Source of the DNA: Leptospirales bacterium
Lineage (GTDB): Bacteria; Spirochaetota; Leptospiria; Leptospirales; Leptospiraceae
Assembly (NCBI GenBank): GCA_013297885.1
Contig: JAAFIR010000007.1
Coordinates: 62,001 to 126,000 of the forward strand
Direction of reading: 5' to 3'
DNA: 64,000 bases
The notes beneath the pieces are model-generated. The model ran no database searches. It worked only from the letters and a program-made list of their open reading frames with translations, and was not told where the DNA came from. Shown piece by piece: positions 1-8,450 of this stretch (positions are counted from its first letter, which is position 1; every line of letters begins with the position of its first letter). Both the position numbers and the translations under genes were made by a program.

Positions 1-429
1 AAATTAACGAACTAGAAAAAATTTTTTAGAAAAAATTATTTGTGCTCCCTTAAATGGAATGCCTAAACTTTTAGAAGGGCGAATTTTTCTTTTTTTGCAA
101 AGCAAAAAAAAATGTACAATTAAAAATTAATAATTTGGAATTCAAAAAATTTTTAGTATCAATTTTTAATTCCACATTTACGAAAAAACACGCTCGCCTC
201 TTCGGTCAAAAAAATTGTATTCACAATTTTTTGACCACGAGTTGATCGTTTTCGCTAGTTCACCAAAATTTATTTTTTTATTCTAATTTTGTTTTGGATT
301 CAAACTTTACACAACTTAGAACTACATCCTCATAGCTTCACTTTTTTAAAATTCAAGATAAATTAAATCAAGTTATGTGGTTTTAAACTAAAGCTTGATA
401 AATTCCTAAAATAGTTGAAACATGACATC
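1..429. other. Non-coding left edge containing repeat copy E1
   Basis: No convincing complete gene lies here. A short frame on the plus strand (bases 3-29) reads INELEKIF and stop and could be the last codons of a gene cut by the window edge, but it is too short to judge. Most of the rest is the structured repeat E1 (77-255) and an AT-rich leader for the ATPase/nuclease gene that follows. Confidence 0.5.
77..255 (+). repeat. Structured intergenic element, copy E1
   Basis: This copy begins GGGCGAA and ends TTTTCGC. P1 is GCGAA/TTCGC and P2 is ACG/CGT, the P2 strands being flanked by the invariant CT and AT. The first hairpin region is unusually long (about 100 bp) and very AT-rich. The second hairpin is the palindrome with GGTCAAAAAAATTG and its complement, shared with E4, E5 and E7. 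A third short pairing, CTC/GAG, lies outside the second hairpin. Confidence 0.8.
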
Positions 430-1974
430 ATGAAGTCTTTACCAATTGGAATTCAATCTTTTAGAAAACTCATTGAAGGAAATTATATTTATTTAGATAA
501 AACTAAATATATTTATAAAATGCTAAAAAATGAATCTGGTGTGTATTTTTTATCAAGACCAAGAAGATTTGGAAAAAGTTTATTGATTTCTACTTTGAAT
601 GAAATTTTTCTTGGAAACAAAGAATTATTCAAAGGATTATTTATTTATGAAACCAATTATCAATGGAAAAAATATCCTGTAATCAGAATTGATTTTTCAA
701 AACAAAAAGCTGAAAACAAAGAGCAACTTAAAAATTTTATAATCACTCAAATTGATTCTATTGCAGAAAATTACAAAATAGTTTTAAATTCCAAAGAATA
801 CTTTTCAAGATTTGAAGAATTAATTTTAGAATTAAAAGAATTTGGAAAAATTGTAATCCTAATTGATGAATACGATAAACCAATTATCGACTACATCGAA
901 GAGACAGAAATTGCAAAAGATCTGAGAGAAGTCCTCAAAGGATTTTACACAATTATCAAAGCATCAGATGAATACATTCGATTTGTTTTTTTAACAGGTG
1001 TGAGTAAATTTGCTAAAGCTGGAGTTTTTAGCGGATTAAATAACTTGAATGATATAACTATGGATAGAAAATATTCAGCTATGCTTGGAATTACTCAGAC
1101 TGAACTTCAAGAAAATTTTAAAGAATATATATTAGATTATGCTAATAAAGAAAAAATTAGCACAGAAGATTTACTTGATAAAATTAGATTTTGGTACAAT
1201 GGATATTGTTTTACAGGAGAATGTGAAAAAGTTTATAATCCATTTTCTACTTTGTTGTTATTTGAAAGACAAGAATTTAGAAATCATTGGTTTGAAACAG
1301 GAACTCCAAGTTTTTTAATCAAACTAGCGAAAAAGAAAAATTTTGAAATTGAATCACTTCCAATTACACAAGAGGAAAGTTCTTTTAGTACTTATGATTT
1401 GGAAGAATTAAATATAATTCCACTTTTACTTCAAACAGGATATTTAACTTTAAAAAATTATGATAAAGAAACAAGACTTTATGGTTTAGATTATCCAAAT
1501 TTTGAAGTCAAAAATGCTTTTACTCATTATTTTCTTAGAAGTTATACTAGAGATGGAATTAACGACGGAAAGCTCTATCAATTAATTACAACTCTCAGAG
1601 AAAAAGATTTTGAATTATTTTTTCAAACACTGGAATCTTTATTTGCATCAATTGATTATGATCTTCACATCAACCAAGAAAAATACTACCAGACTATTTT
1701 TTATTTAATATTCACTTTAATTGGTCTCAGAATTTCTGCTGAAGTAAAAACCAATATTGGAAGAATTGATGTTGTGATTGATGATAAAGATTTATTTTTA
1801 TTTGAATTCAAACTAAATGACAGTGCTGAGAACGCCCTCGAACAAATTTACAAAAACAAATATTTTCAAAAATATTTATCTCCAGAATATGCTCTAGGAA
1901 ATAAAAAGATGTTTTTATTTGGTGTGGAATTTAAAGATAGGAATTTGGGAGAGTGGGTGGTGAAGGAATTATGA
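430..1974 (+). CDS. AAA-ATPase-like protein with C-terminal PD-(D/E)XK nuclease domain
   Basis: This 514-residue protein belongs to the bacterial family that joins an AAA-ATPase-like domain (PF09820 type) to a PD-(D/E)XK nuclease-like domain (PF08011 type). The N-terminus LPIGIQSF followed by a Y-DKT motif is typical. The Walker A-like RPRRFGKS lies at about residue 43-50 and Walker B ILIDEYDKP at about 140. Near the C-terminus RIDVVI followed by LFEFKL supplies the nuclease D and ExK residues. The family is common and often multicopy in anaerobes and host-associated bacteria; its biological role is not established. An upstream in-frame TTG at 415 is possible, but ATG 430 fits the family N-terminus better. 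It stands alone, between repeat E1 and a pseudogene. Confidence 0.85.
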   Translation: MKSLPIGIQSFRKLIEGNYIYLDKTKYIYKMLKNESGVYFLSRPRRFGKSLLISTLNEIFLGNKELFKGLFIYETNYQWKKYPVIRIDFSKQKAENKEQLKNFIITQIDSIAENYKIVLNSKEYFSRFEELILELKEFGKIVILIDEYDKPIIDYIEETEIAKDLREVLKGFYTIIKASDEYIRFVFLTGVSKFAKAGVFSGLNNLNDITMDRKYSAMLGITQTELQENFKEYILDYANKEKISTEDLLDKIRFWYNGYCFTGECEKVYNPFSTLLLFERQEFRNHWFETGTPSFLIKLAKKKNFEIESLPITQEESSFSTYDLEELNIIPLLLQTGYLTLKNYDKETRLYGLDYPNFEVKNAFTHYFLRSYTRDGINDGKLYQLITTLREKDFELFFQTLESLFASIDYDLHINQEKYYQTIFYLIFTLIGLRISAEVKTNIGRIDVVIDDKDLFLFEFKLNDSAENALEQIYKNKYFQKYLSPEYALGNKKMFLFGVEFKDRNLGEWVVKEL

Positions 1975-2072
1975 ATTTTGAAATAAATAAAAAAAGAATT
2001 TATTTTAAATTTTGAATCAGTGCTTCTCTTCCTCATTTGTATTCAATATAATATTTGAAATTACAGCTAATA

Positions 2073-2657
2073 TTATTTTTTAATATATCTTCTTCCTATT
2101 TTATAAAATTTAATACAGGAATTTTTTTTTAAGTTTTCAATTTTTTTTGTTTCTAAATTGATATTTTTTGCTAATTCTTCATAAAATTTTTCTCTGGATG
2201 TCGGCTCAGAAAATTTACTGGATTGATAATTTTCTAAATTAGAATAAATTGTAGTTATATAAAAATCACTAATATTTGAACATAAACTTCTGTCGTTATT
2301 TGCCCAACCAAAATCTCTTTCAGCTTCAATATCATTACTGCATGCAATAAAGAAACTACTAAAAGCTTAAATTGTACTTCCAGCTATTGGTAAAGTAGTT
2401 TGATTTTATAATCCAAAAGCTATTGCAATACCCCAGTCAGTTAATAGACCTAGAATAGTTCCAGCTTTACTAAATTCATATGAATAATTAAAATTAGTTT
2501 TATGAAATTCAAAATCTTCATATTTACAAATTTTATTTTTTTCTGGAATTTGATTAAAAGCAAAATCTAAAGGTTTCCCTGTATAACCACCAATTTTATG
2601 TAATAAGTATGTTGCACAATTTAGTTGGATTAAAATCAGAATGATAATAACAAATCT
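2073..2657 (-). pseudogene. Decayed lipoprotein gene
   Basis: The minus strand carries one continuous reading frame of about 195 codons with two internal TAA stops (after IAIAFGL and after IAGSTI) and no start codon; a TAA lies directly upstream of the first usable codon. The frame begins with a hydrophobic run ending LIQLNCATY, a spirochaete-type lipobox, and ends GRRYIKK. The frame is otherwise unbroken and protein-like, so decay is recent. I do not recognise the protein family. A sequencing error is unlikely to explain two stops plus a lost start. Confidence 0.7.
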
Positions 2658-2694
2658 TTATTTACTGAATAATTTTTATATAAAGTGAAGCCGT

Positions 2695-2829
2695 GCGAAA
2701 GGGATTGTAACGTTTCCATCAACTGCATCCTTTAGAATGTGGTTGATGGAAGTAGTGTAAAGCCCGGTTTTTTCCACCTAACTTAGTGATTTTATCGTTT
2801 AATCAAAGTTAGGTGGAAAAAATTCGCCC
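2695..2829 (-). repeat. Structured intergenic element, copy E2
   Basis: Read on the minus strand it starts GGGCGAA and ends CCCTTTCGC. P1 is GCGAA/TTCGC and P2 is GGG/CCC. The first hairpin has the long arm TTTTTTCCACCTAACTT; the second has TTCCATCAAC and its complement. The outermost G lies inside the TAG stop codon of the downstream Hsp20 gene, so the element abuts that gene exactly. Its first-hairpin loop shares an 18-mer with the end of glnN. Confidence 0.85.
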
Positions 2830-3179
2830 TAATTAATTGTAATGGAAATTTTTTTCATTTCTGGTTTTAATTTTTTTAATTCCAAAAATAATCTTCCATT
2901 TTTCATTTTGGCAGTTGTATTTTGTTCATCAATTTTTTGGTTTAGAATAAACTTTCTAAAATAAGAAGATTGTCTATATTCTTTATAAACCAAATTTTCA
3001 TCTGAACTAGTCTCTTCAGTTTTTGCTGAAATGGAAAGAATATCTTGTTCTATTTCAATCTTCACATCTGATTCTTTTATTCCAGGCAAATCCACCACAA
3101 ACGAAAGTTTATCTTCGTCTTCATAAACATTTACATTTGGAGTCGCCCATTTGATTTCAGTTGTTAATTCGTGATTCAT
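2829..3179 (-). CDS. Small heat shock protein, Hsp20/alpha-crystallin family (second gene of pair)
   Basis: This 116-residue ATP-independent chaperone should bind unfolding proteins during heat stress. An alpha-crystallin domain fills nearly the whole protein: VYEDEDKLSFVVDLPGI opens it, and the C-terminal part has the family pattern with KNGRLFLEL (the conserved N/G-x-L motif). The ATG at 3179 was preferred to the one at 3200 because a strong Shine-Dalgarno AAGGAGG (3185-3191) sits 5 bases before it and overlaps the end of the upstream Hsp20 gene. The two genes are therefore an operon under the CIRCE operator. The paralogues differ considerably, which suggests specialised partners in mixed oligomers. 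The stop codon overlaps repeat E2. Confidence 0.92.
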   Translation of the reverse strand: MNHELTTEIKWATPNVNVYEDEDKLSFVVDLPGIKESDVKIEIEQDILSISAKTEETSSDENLVYKEYRQSSYFRKFILNQKIDEQNTTAKMKNGRLFLELKKLKPEMKKISITIN

Positions 3180-3189
3180 ATATTCCTCC

Positions 3190-3624
3190 TTAATTTGCAA
3201 GTTCCACGTTAATTTTTTTTGGTTTTGAAATTTCAGATTTTGGTAACTTTAAGCTGAGAATTCCATTTTTGAAATTTGCCTCAACTTTATCTTTATCAAT
3301 TTGAAAACCAAATTCAATTCTTCTTTTGAAGCTAGTTTGAAAAATTTCTTCACGAATTAAATTTTCTTTTTTGAACTCACTTTCAGAAATTTTGCCAGAA
3401 ATTTCAACTGAGTTTTCACTCACTTGGATGTCTATATTTTCTGGCTCAAATCCTGTTAAAACTGATGTCAAAACTGCTTCATTTTCAGTTTGTGAAATGT
3501 TAACGCTTGGATGGAATGTAGATTTTAAAATTCCACCCGAAAAAAACATATCTTTATGAGCCTTATCTAGCTCTTTCCAAACTTTTCCAAAACCACCTGA
3601 TCTTTCAAGTAAACTGAGTAACAT
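3190..3624 (-). CDS. Small heat shock protein, Hsp20 family (first gene of pair)
   Basis: This 144-residue Hsp20 chaperone has a short N-terminal arm (about residues 1-35), an alpha-crystallin domain from FHPSVNISQ to about residue 135 with the conserved FKNGILSLKLPK, and a basic tail (KPKKINVE). A Shine-Dalgarno GGAGGAG lies just upstream of the ATG. Upstream of that, a near-perfect CIRCE inverted repeat predicts repression by HrcA. It is co-transcribed with the second Hsp20 gene 10 bases downstream. In Leptospira a tandem pair of small heat shock genes has been described as heat-induced; equivalence is inferred from arrangement only. Confidence 0.93.
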   Translation of the reverse strand: MLLSLLERSGGFGKVWKELDKAHKDMFFSGGILKSTFHPSVNISQTENEAVLTSVLTGFEPENIDIQVSENSVEISGKISESEFKKENLIREEIFQTSFKRRIEFGFQIDKDKVEANFKNGILSLKLPKSEISKPKKINVELAN

Positions 3625-3666
3625 TTTCTCCTCCTATCACTCATATAATAAAGTGCTATTTACTAA

Positions 3667-3693
3667 TTGGCACTCTATATATATGAGTGCTAA
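3667..3693 (-). promoter_or_regulatory. CIRCE operator (HrcA binding site)
   Basis: On the minus strand the sequence is TTAGCACTC, nine bases, GAGTGCCAA. The consensus is TTAGCACTC-N9-GAGTGCTAA, so the left arm is perfect, the spacing is exact and the right arm has one mismatch. It lies 43 bases upstream of the Hsp20 start codon, as expected for a repressor site at the start of transcription. Confidence 0.93.
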
Positions 3694-3806
3694 TAATTTG
3701 AAATTGTTCTTAAAATCAAGAAAAAAATTTTATTTTTAAGAAAAAAAATAGCTTTTTAGTAAAAATTGATAGTTATGCAGTTCTAAAAAGTCAAATTATT
3801 AAGAAA

Positions 3807-4316
3807 ATGTTTCAATTGCAGCCAAATCCTTTTTATTCAGATAGGTTTTTAGAATACCAATTTGAAAGAAAATTGTATTATTTTTATGTAATAACTTTAA
3901 ATATTTTGGGATATGGATGTTTTTTATCTTATATTTTGGTTTTGATTTTTAAAACCAAACCAAGTCCAGAATATTTATTTTTGGATGTATTTTCACTATT
4001 CACAAGACTTTCAGTTTTTGTAGTGTATAAATTTTTTGAAATTCCTAAATTAGTTTTGGAACTAAAAGATAAAAAACTATCATCTTCTGCCATGAAAACA
4101 ATTGAAAAAAACAGAGAAGAAATCCTTGGAACTTTTTTTAAAAATATTTACGGTTATGCTTATGATAGAAATTTGATCTACAAGAATAAATCTGAGTTAA
4201 TTCAATTTGTAAATTCTCTTGAAAGAGCCAATTGGAAAAAAATAGGTAAAATTTATTTTATATTTCATAGCATCATCACTCCCATTTTTTTTGTTTATAT
4301 TTTTAGAATTAACTAA
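3807..4316 (+). CDS. Hypothetical membrane protein
   Basis: This 169-residue protein is not recognised. It has about three hydrophobic segments: residues 25-48 (YFYVITLNILGYGCFLSYIL), about 54-75, and 148-166 at the C-terminus. Between the second and third is a charged region of about 70 residues with KNREEILG and YAYDRN. It is probably an inner-membrane protein. Its neighbours, a divergent Hsp20 operon and glpK, give no functional hint. The amino-acid composition matches the flanking genes, so it is likely a genuine lineage-specific gene. Confidence 0.6.
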   Translation: MFQLQPNPFYSDRFLEYQFERKLYYFYVITLNILGYGCFLSYILVLIFKTKPSPEYLFLDVFSLFTRLSVFVVYKFFEIPKLVLELKDKKLSSSAMKTIEKNREEILGTFFKNIYGYAYDRNLIYKNKSELIQFVNSLERANWKKIGKIYFIFHSIITPIFFVYIFRIN

Positions 4317-4410
4317 AATTTTTTCTGTAAGAACTATTAAATCAAAAACTTAAATTCTACTTTTCAAAAATGAATTTTAATTTATGTTTGGATTTGCTTG
4401 AGGTATTTTT

Positions 4411-5898
4411 ATGAAACAATATATTATTGGAATTGATGCTGGAACAACTGGAATTAGAACATTTTGTTTTGATACAAAAGGAAAAATAATTTCTGTCGCT
4501 TATGAAGAATTTAAACAAATTTTTCCTAAAGCTGGATATGTGGAACATAATGCTTTAGAAATTTGGACAAAAACTGAAAAATTAATTTTAGCTGCAATTA
4601 AAAAAGGAAAACTAAATCCAAAAGATGCAATTTGTATTGGAATCACAAACCAAAGAGAGACAACTGTTATCTTTGATAAAAAAACTGCAAAGCCCATTTA
4701 CAATGCAATCGTTTGGCAATGTAGAAGAACAACTGAAATTTGTAACGATCTCAAAAAACAAAATTTAGAATCTGAATTTAGAAATAAAACGGGTCTTGTT
4801 GTGGATGCGTATTTTTCTGGGACAAAAATTAAATGGATTTTAGATACAGTTCCTGGTGCTAGAGCTAAAGCTGAAAAAGGAGATTTGGCTTTTGGAACGA
4901 TTGATACTTGGCTTCTTTATAATTTAACAAAAGGTAAATCTCATAAGACAGATCATACAAATGCTTCAAGAACTTTAATTTATAATATCAAAGACAAAAA
5001 ATGGGACAATGATCTATTAAAGATACTATCGATTCCCGAGAGTATTTTACCAGAGGTGCATACTTCAAGATATTCTTTTGGATACACTGAAGGTGTAAAA
5101 GGTTTACCAAATGGAATTCCTATAACAGCTCTTGTTGGTGACCAACAAGGTGCTTTATTTGGACAACTCTGTACGGAAGTGGGTGAAGCAAAAAATACTT
5201 ATGGTACTGGATGCTTTTTGCTTTTTAATATTGGTAATGATTTTCAAATTTCTAAAAATGGTTTGATAACAACACTAGCTTGTGGTCCAGAAGGTAATAC
5301 TGTTTATGCATTAGAAGGATCTGTCTTTATAGGTGGAGCGGTGATTCAATGGCTTAGAGATTATATGCATTTTTTTAAAGAGTCCAAAGAGAGTTTGAAG
5401 TTAGTGAAGTCAGTTAAACAAGATGATGATTTAGTTTTTGTTCCATCATTTGCCGGTCTAGGTGCTCCACATTGGGATATGTCTGCTCGTGGAGCAATTT
5501 ATGGAATTACAAGAGATACCACAAAAGAACAAATCACTAGAGCAGCATTAAAATCAGTAGCACTTCAATCTTATGAACTTGTAAAAGCTATGGAAAGTGA
5601 TACTGGAAAACAATTAAAAATTTTAAAAGTAGACGGTGGTGCAACTTCAAACGATTATTTAATGCAATTTCAAGCGGACATAATTGGTAAAACAGTTCTA
5701 CGCCCTGATAATATAGATACTACTGTTCTAGGTGCTGCTTACCTCGCAGGTCTAGAAGCAAAAGTTTTTTCATCTGTAGAAAGCCTCAGAGCAAACTCAA
5801 AAAAATTCAAAGAATACAAACCCTCAATGAAAGAAGAAATAAGAAATTTAGAAATTGCAAAATGGAACGAAGCAATTAAAAGGACAAAAACAAATTGA
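4411..5898 (+). CDS. glpK: Glycerol kinase
   Basis: Glycerol kinase (495 residues, normal length) phosphorylates glycerol with ATP to glycerol 3-phosphate, feeding phospholipid synthesis and glycolysis in the cytoplasm. FGGY-family landmarks are intact: IIGIDAGTTGIR near the start (phosphate 1), GITNQRET, IVWQCRRT, the substrate-site DHTNASRTL, GDQQGALFGQ, YGTGCFLLFN and the adenosine-site DGGATSNDYLMQ. No glpF or glpD is adjacent. The stop overlaps the TTG start of the DinB-like gene, which suggests co-transcription with two unrelated genes. The TGAGGTA sequence before the ATG is a plausible ribosome binding site. Confidence 0.97.
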   Translation: MKQYIIGIDAGTTGIRTFCFDTKGKIISVAYEEFKQIFPKAGYVEHNALEIWTKTEKLILAAIKKGKLNPKDAICIGITNQRETTVIFDKKTAKPIYNAIVWQCRRTTEICNDLKKQNLESEFRNKTGLVVDAYFSGTKIKWILDTVPGARAKAEKGDLAFGTIDTWLLYNLTKGKSHKTDHTNASRTLIYNIKDKKWDNDLLKILSIPESILPEVHTSRYSFGYTEGVKGLPNGIPITALVGDQQGALFGQLCTEVGEAKNTYGTGCFLLFNIGNDFQISKNGLITTLACGPEGNTVYALEGSVFIGGAVIQWLRDYMHFFKESKESLKLVKSVKQDDDLVFVPSFAGLGAPHWDMSARGAIYGITRDTTKEQITRAALKSVALQSYELVKAMESDTGKQLKILKVDGGATSNDYLMQFQADIIGKTVLRPDNIDTTVLGAAYLAGLEAKVFSSVESLRANSKKFKEYKPSMKEEIRNLEIAKWNEAIKRTKTN

Positions 5899-6380
5899 TC
5901 GCAACAATTAAAAAATTACATGCCTATCATCACTGGGCGATGGAAAAAATTTTTTATGAGCTAGAAAATTTTTCAGAAGAAGAATTCACAAGAGACCTTG
6001 GTGAAGGTACTTCTTCAGTAAGAGATAAAATTTGTCATATCATAGCAGCAGATACAATTTGGTTAGATAGAATTGAAGGATTAGAAACTAAATTTATGGA
6101 TTCTAGTTTTTTTCCTTCTATTCAAACAACTAAAAAATATTTTTTAGAAGCAAAAACCAGATTTGAAAAAATTTTAACTGGCTTAAACGAAGCAAATTCA
6201 TATAGAAAAATTTCTTTTAAAAATAAAAAAGGTGATTTAATAGAATTTCAAATTAACGAAATTTTATTACATGTAGTAAATCATGGAACCTATCATCGAG
6301 GACAACTAGCTTCTTTAATTAGAAGAATTAAAGGTAAACCACCAACAACTGATTTAATTGAATTTTTTAAAAATGTTTAA
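5895..6380 (+). CDS. DinB-family protein (four-helix metal-binding)
   Basis: This is a DinB/YfiT-type protein of 161 residues. Family members are four-helix bundles with a three-histidine metal site; many act as thiol-dependent S-transferases (for example with bacillithiol or mycothiol), but the substrate here is unknown. HAYHHWAMEK opens helix 1, H48 is in KICHIIAADTIWLDRI and the pair of histidines in HVVNHGTYHRGQ completes the metal site. It starts with TTG at 5895, overlapping the glpK stop (TTGA), which retains the typical N-terminus; the next ATG (5940) would remove most of helix 1. Confidence 0.85.
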   Translation: MIATIKKLHAYHHWAMEKIFYELENFSEEEFTRDLGEGTSSVRDKICHIIAADTIWLDRIEGLETKFMDSSFFPSIQTTKKYFLEAKTRFEKILTGLNEANSYRKISFKNKKGDLIEFQINEILLHVVNHGTYHRGQLASLIRRIKGKPPTTDLIEFFKNV

Positions 6381-7632
6381 ATTATTTTTTTTTATTTTTT
6401 TAAGCTTAAATTGTAAAAAAGAAAAATCAGAATATTTAGAAAAAAATTATTCTGAAAAAAATTACTTTAATATTCTAAAAGAGCATCCTTTTAAAACAGA
6501 TAAAGAAAAATATTTTGCAAATCTTTCCATTTTAAATTTAAATTTGGAACTTGAAAAAGCTTCGCCAGAAGAAAAGAAAATAAAGTTAAAAGAACTTTCT
6601 AAGCTAAATTTTTTAAAATGGGAAATGGAAAGATTGAATACCTATGCTATTCTCGAAAATTCAGAGATTTATGAAAAATATATTTTGGAATCGTTTTTAA
6701 TTGAATTAGATTTAATAGATGATGATCAAATTGCTTTTAAGTTAAAACAAATTTTGGAACTTGATCCAAATAAAGAAAAAGATTTAATTAGTAAAGTTTT
6801 GCTTAGTTTTGTAAAAAAAAAGTCCATAGAAAATTCAAATATTAAAGAAAAATTTTGGAACAGAATGTATTATTTTTTTTCAAATTCAGAAAAATCAAGA
6901 TTCTACTTTGCAAAAGGAAAAAATATCAATTTGAGGTTTGGTCCAGGAGTTGAAAATCCGGCTACTGGAAAAATCACTGATGAAGATGTATTTGTAATTG
7001 AAGAAGATTTTAAAGAAATTGAAATTGGTAAAAAAAAAGGAAAATGGTTTTATATTTATTCTTTTGAAACCTATAAAAAAGGTTGGGTTTTTTCAGGATT
7101 TTTAGAAGAAAAAAAAATTGATAATTCGAAATTAGAAAAAATTAAAAATGAAATTTCTAAAGAATTTAGTTTCCAAAAAATAGATTTTGAAGACTGGGAT
7201 GAAAAAAATATTCCCAAAAATTTTTATGGCTCTTACTTTTCTAAAGAAAAATTTCTAGATTTAGGAAAAACTTACTTTCCAATTGATGAATCAGATTTTA
7301 AAACTGAAATTTGTTTTAAACCAAAACCAGATATAAAAAAAATTAACTTAATTTTTCAAAATAAATTAGAAAAAAAAATTAAATTTATAAAACTTAAATT
7401 TCCAAATCAAGAATTTGAATTTGATTTAGATGAAAAAAAAATCTATTTGCAAGAATTTGAATTTCTCTCAAAAAACAAAATTGAATTTGTTTTTCAAAAA
7501 AACCAAATATTTTTAAATAAAAAATCTTTTTTTGAATCTGATATTGAAATAGAAAAATTAGAAATTTGTTTTCCCACTTCTAAAACTAAAACAGAATCAA
7601 GAATTTTATTGGAATCCATTGAATTGTATTAG
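6373..7632 (+). CDS. Lipoprotein with bacterial SH3-like domain
   Basis: This predicted 419-residue lipoprotein starts MFKLFFFIFLSLNC, a short signal with lipobox LSLNC. The start overlaps the DinB stop by eight bases; an upstream TTG (6358) is in frame but would lengthen the signal needlessly. Residues about 178-250 resemble a bacterial SH3 domain (NLRFGPGVENP, then KGKWFYIY and KKGWVFSGFL), a module that often binds cell-wall peptides. The flanks are lysine- and glutamate-rich. It is probably anchored to the outer or inner membrane and may contact peptidoglycan; the overall family is not recognised. Confidence 0.7.
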   Translation: MFKLFFFIFLSLNCKKEKSEYLEKNYSEKNYFNILKEHPFKTDKEKYFANLSILNLNLELEKASPEEKKIKLKELSKLNFLKWEMERLNTYAILENSEIYEKYILESFLIELDLIDDDQIAFKLKQILELDPNKEKDLISKVLLSFVKKKSIENSNIKEKFWNRMYYFFSNSEKSRFYFAKGKNINLRFGPGVENPATGKITDEDVFVIEEDFKEIEIGKKKGKWFYIYSFETYKKGWVFSGFLEEKKIDNSKLEKIKNEISKEFSFQKIDFEDWDEKNIPKNFYGSYFSKEKFLDLGKTYFPIDESDFKTEICFKPKPDIKKINLIFQNKLEKKIKFIKLKFPNQEFEFDLDEKKIYLQEFEFLSKNKIEFVFQKNQIFLNKKSFFESDIEIEKLEICFPTSKTKTESRILLESIELY

Positions 7633-7721
7633 TTAGAAAAATTTAGAATAAATATAATTTTAACAAATTTCCACTAAGGAGAAGAAAATAAATAAAATTA
7701 ATGTAATTTTTTTAAATATTC

Positions 7722-7751
7722 TTGACAAACTTATCTTAACTTTCGTTATAT
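7722..7751 (+). promoter_or_regulatory. Predicted sigma-70-type promoter of the TRL lipoprotein operon
   Basis: A perfect -35 box TTGACA (7722-7727) and a -10 box TTATAT (7746-7751) are separated by 18 bases. A Shine-Dalgarno AAGGAG follows at 7759-7764, six bases before the first TRL gene. The leader would be very short. Confidence 0.65.
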
Positions 7752-7769
7752 TTATGACAAGGAGTTATA

Positions 7770-8144
7770 ATGAAAATAAAAATTTTATTATTATTTTTAA
7801 TTATTTTTTTTCAAAATTGTATGGGTTTGAGTTACGGTGCAATGATTGGTGCAATCCCAAATACTAATCCCAATAAACAATATGCCCATGGGATTATTAT
7901 TTATAAAAATGGTATAATATTCCATAAAACGAATAGCCCTGGACAGGCATTAGATGCAAAGCTAGTTAAAACTGGAGAATCATGTAATCATGGGATTTTA
8001 TGGTTAATTTCATTTGGTGATTCTAGCATTCAACAAGCTGCAAAATCTGCTAAAATAACTAAAATTGGCTCAGTTGATCATGAGATAACTTCAATTTTGA
8101 CGCTTTTATACCAATCAAATTGCACAATTGTCAAAGGAGAGTGA
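7770..8144 (+). CDS. TRL-like family lipoprotein (first of three)
   Basis: This 124-residue protein has a signal peptide with lipobox FFQNC and the pattern of the TRL-like family (PF13146 type): GESC, a hydrophobic strand LWLISFGD, SIQQAAKSAKITKIGSVDHE, and the C-terminal C-IVKGE. TRL proteins were first noted as part of a tRNA-linked locus; their function is not known. It is the first gene of a three-paralogue operon behind a strong promoter. The conserved pair of cysteines in the mature part could form a disulphide in the periplasm. Confidence 0.75.
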   Translation: MKIKILLLFLIIFFQNCMGLSYGAMIGAIPNTNPNKQYAHGIIIYKNGIIFHKTNSPGQALDAKLVKTGESCNHGILWLISFGDSSIQQAAKSAKITKIGSVDHEITSILTLLYQSNCTIVKGE

Positions 8145-8145
8145 A

Positions 8146-8448
8146 ATGAAAAAAATTTTAATTATACTATTATTTAGTCTAAATTGCGCAACTGGACCAA
8201 ATTCAGGTTTTATTTTTACAGGAACTGAATTTGCTGGTGAAATAAATCCATATTTTAATAAAATTGGTTCAAAAAAAGCAGAGGGTTGTACTCATCGAAT
8301 TTTGCTTCTAATTAGTTTTGGTTCTTCAAGTGCTGGAACAATTGCTTTACAAAATAAAATTCAATACATTTACGGTGTTGACCACTCATATACAAATGTT
8401 TTATCGGTTTTGTATAATAGTTACTGCACAATAGTTCACGGAGAATAA
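8146..8448 (+). CDS. TRL-like family lipoprotein (second of three)
   Basis: The second paralogue has 100 residues, beginning MKKILIILLFSLNC (lipobox SLNC). The ATG at 8146 follows GGAGA and comes one base after the stop of the first paralogue, so translation is probably coupled; a TTG at 8128 is less likely. Family landmarks are EGCTHRILLLISFGSSS, ALQNKIQYIYGVDHSYTNVL and CTIVHGE, aligning with its neighbours. It is the shortest of the three because the segment after the lipid anchor is reduced. The function is unknown. Confidence 0.72.
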   Translation: MKKILIILLFSLNCATGPNSGFIFTGTEFAGEINPYFNKIGSKKAEGCTHRILLLISFGSSSAGTIALQNKIQYIYGVDHSYTNVLSVLYNSYCTIVHGE

Positions 8449-8450
8449 TT

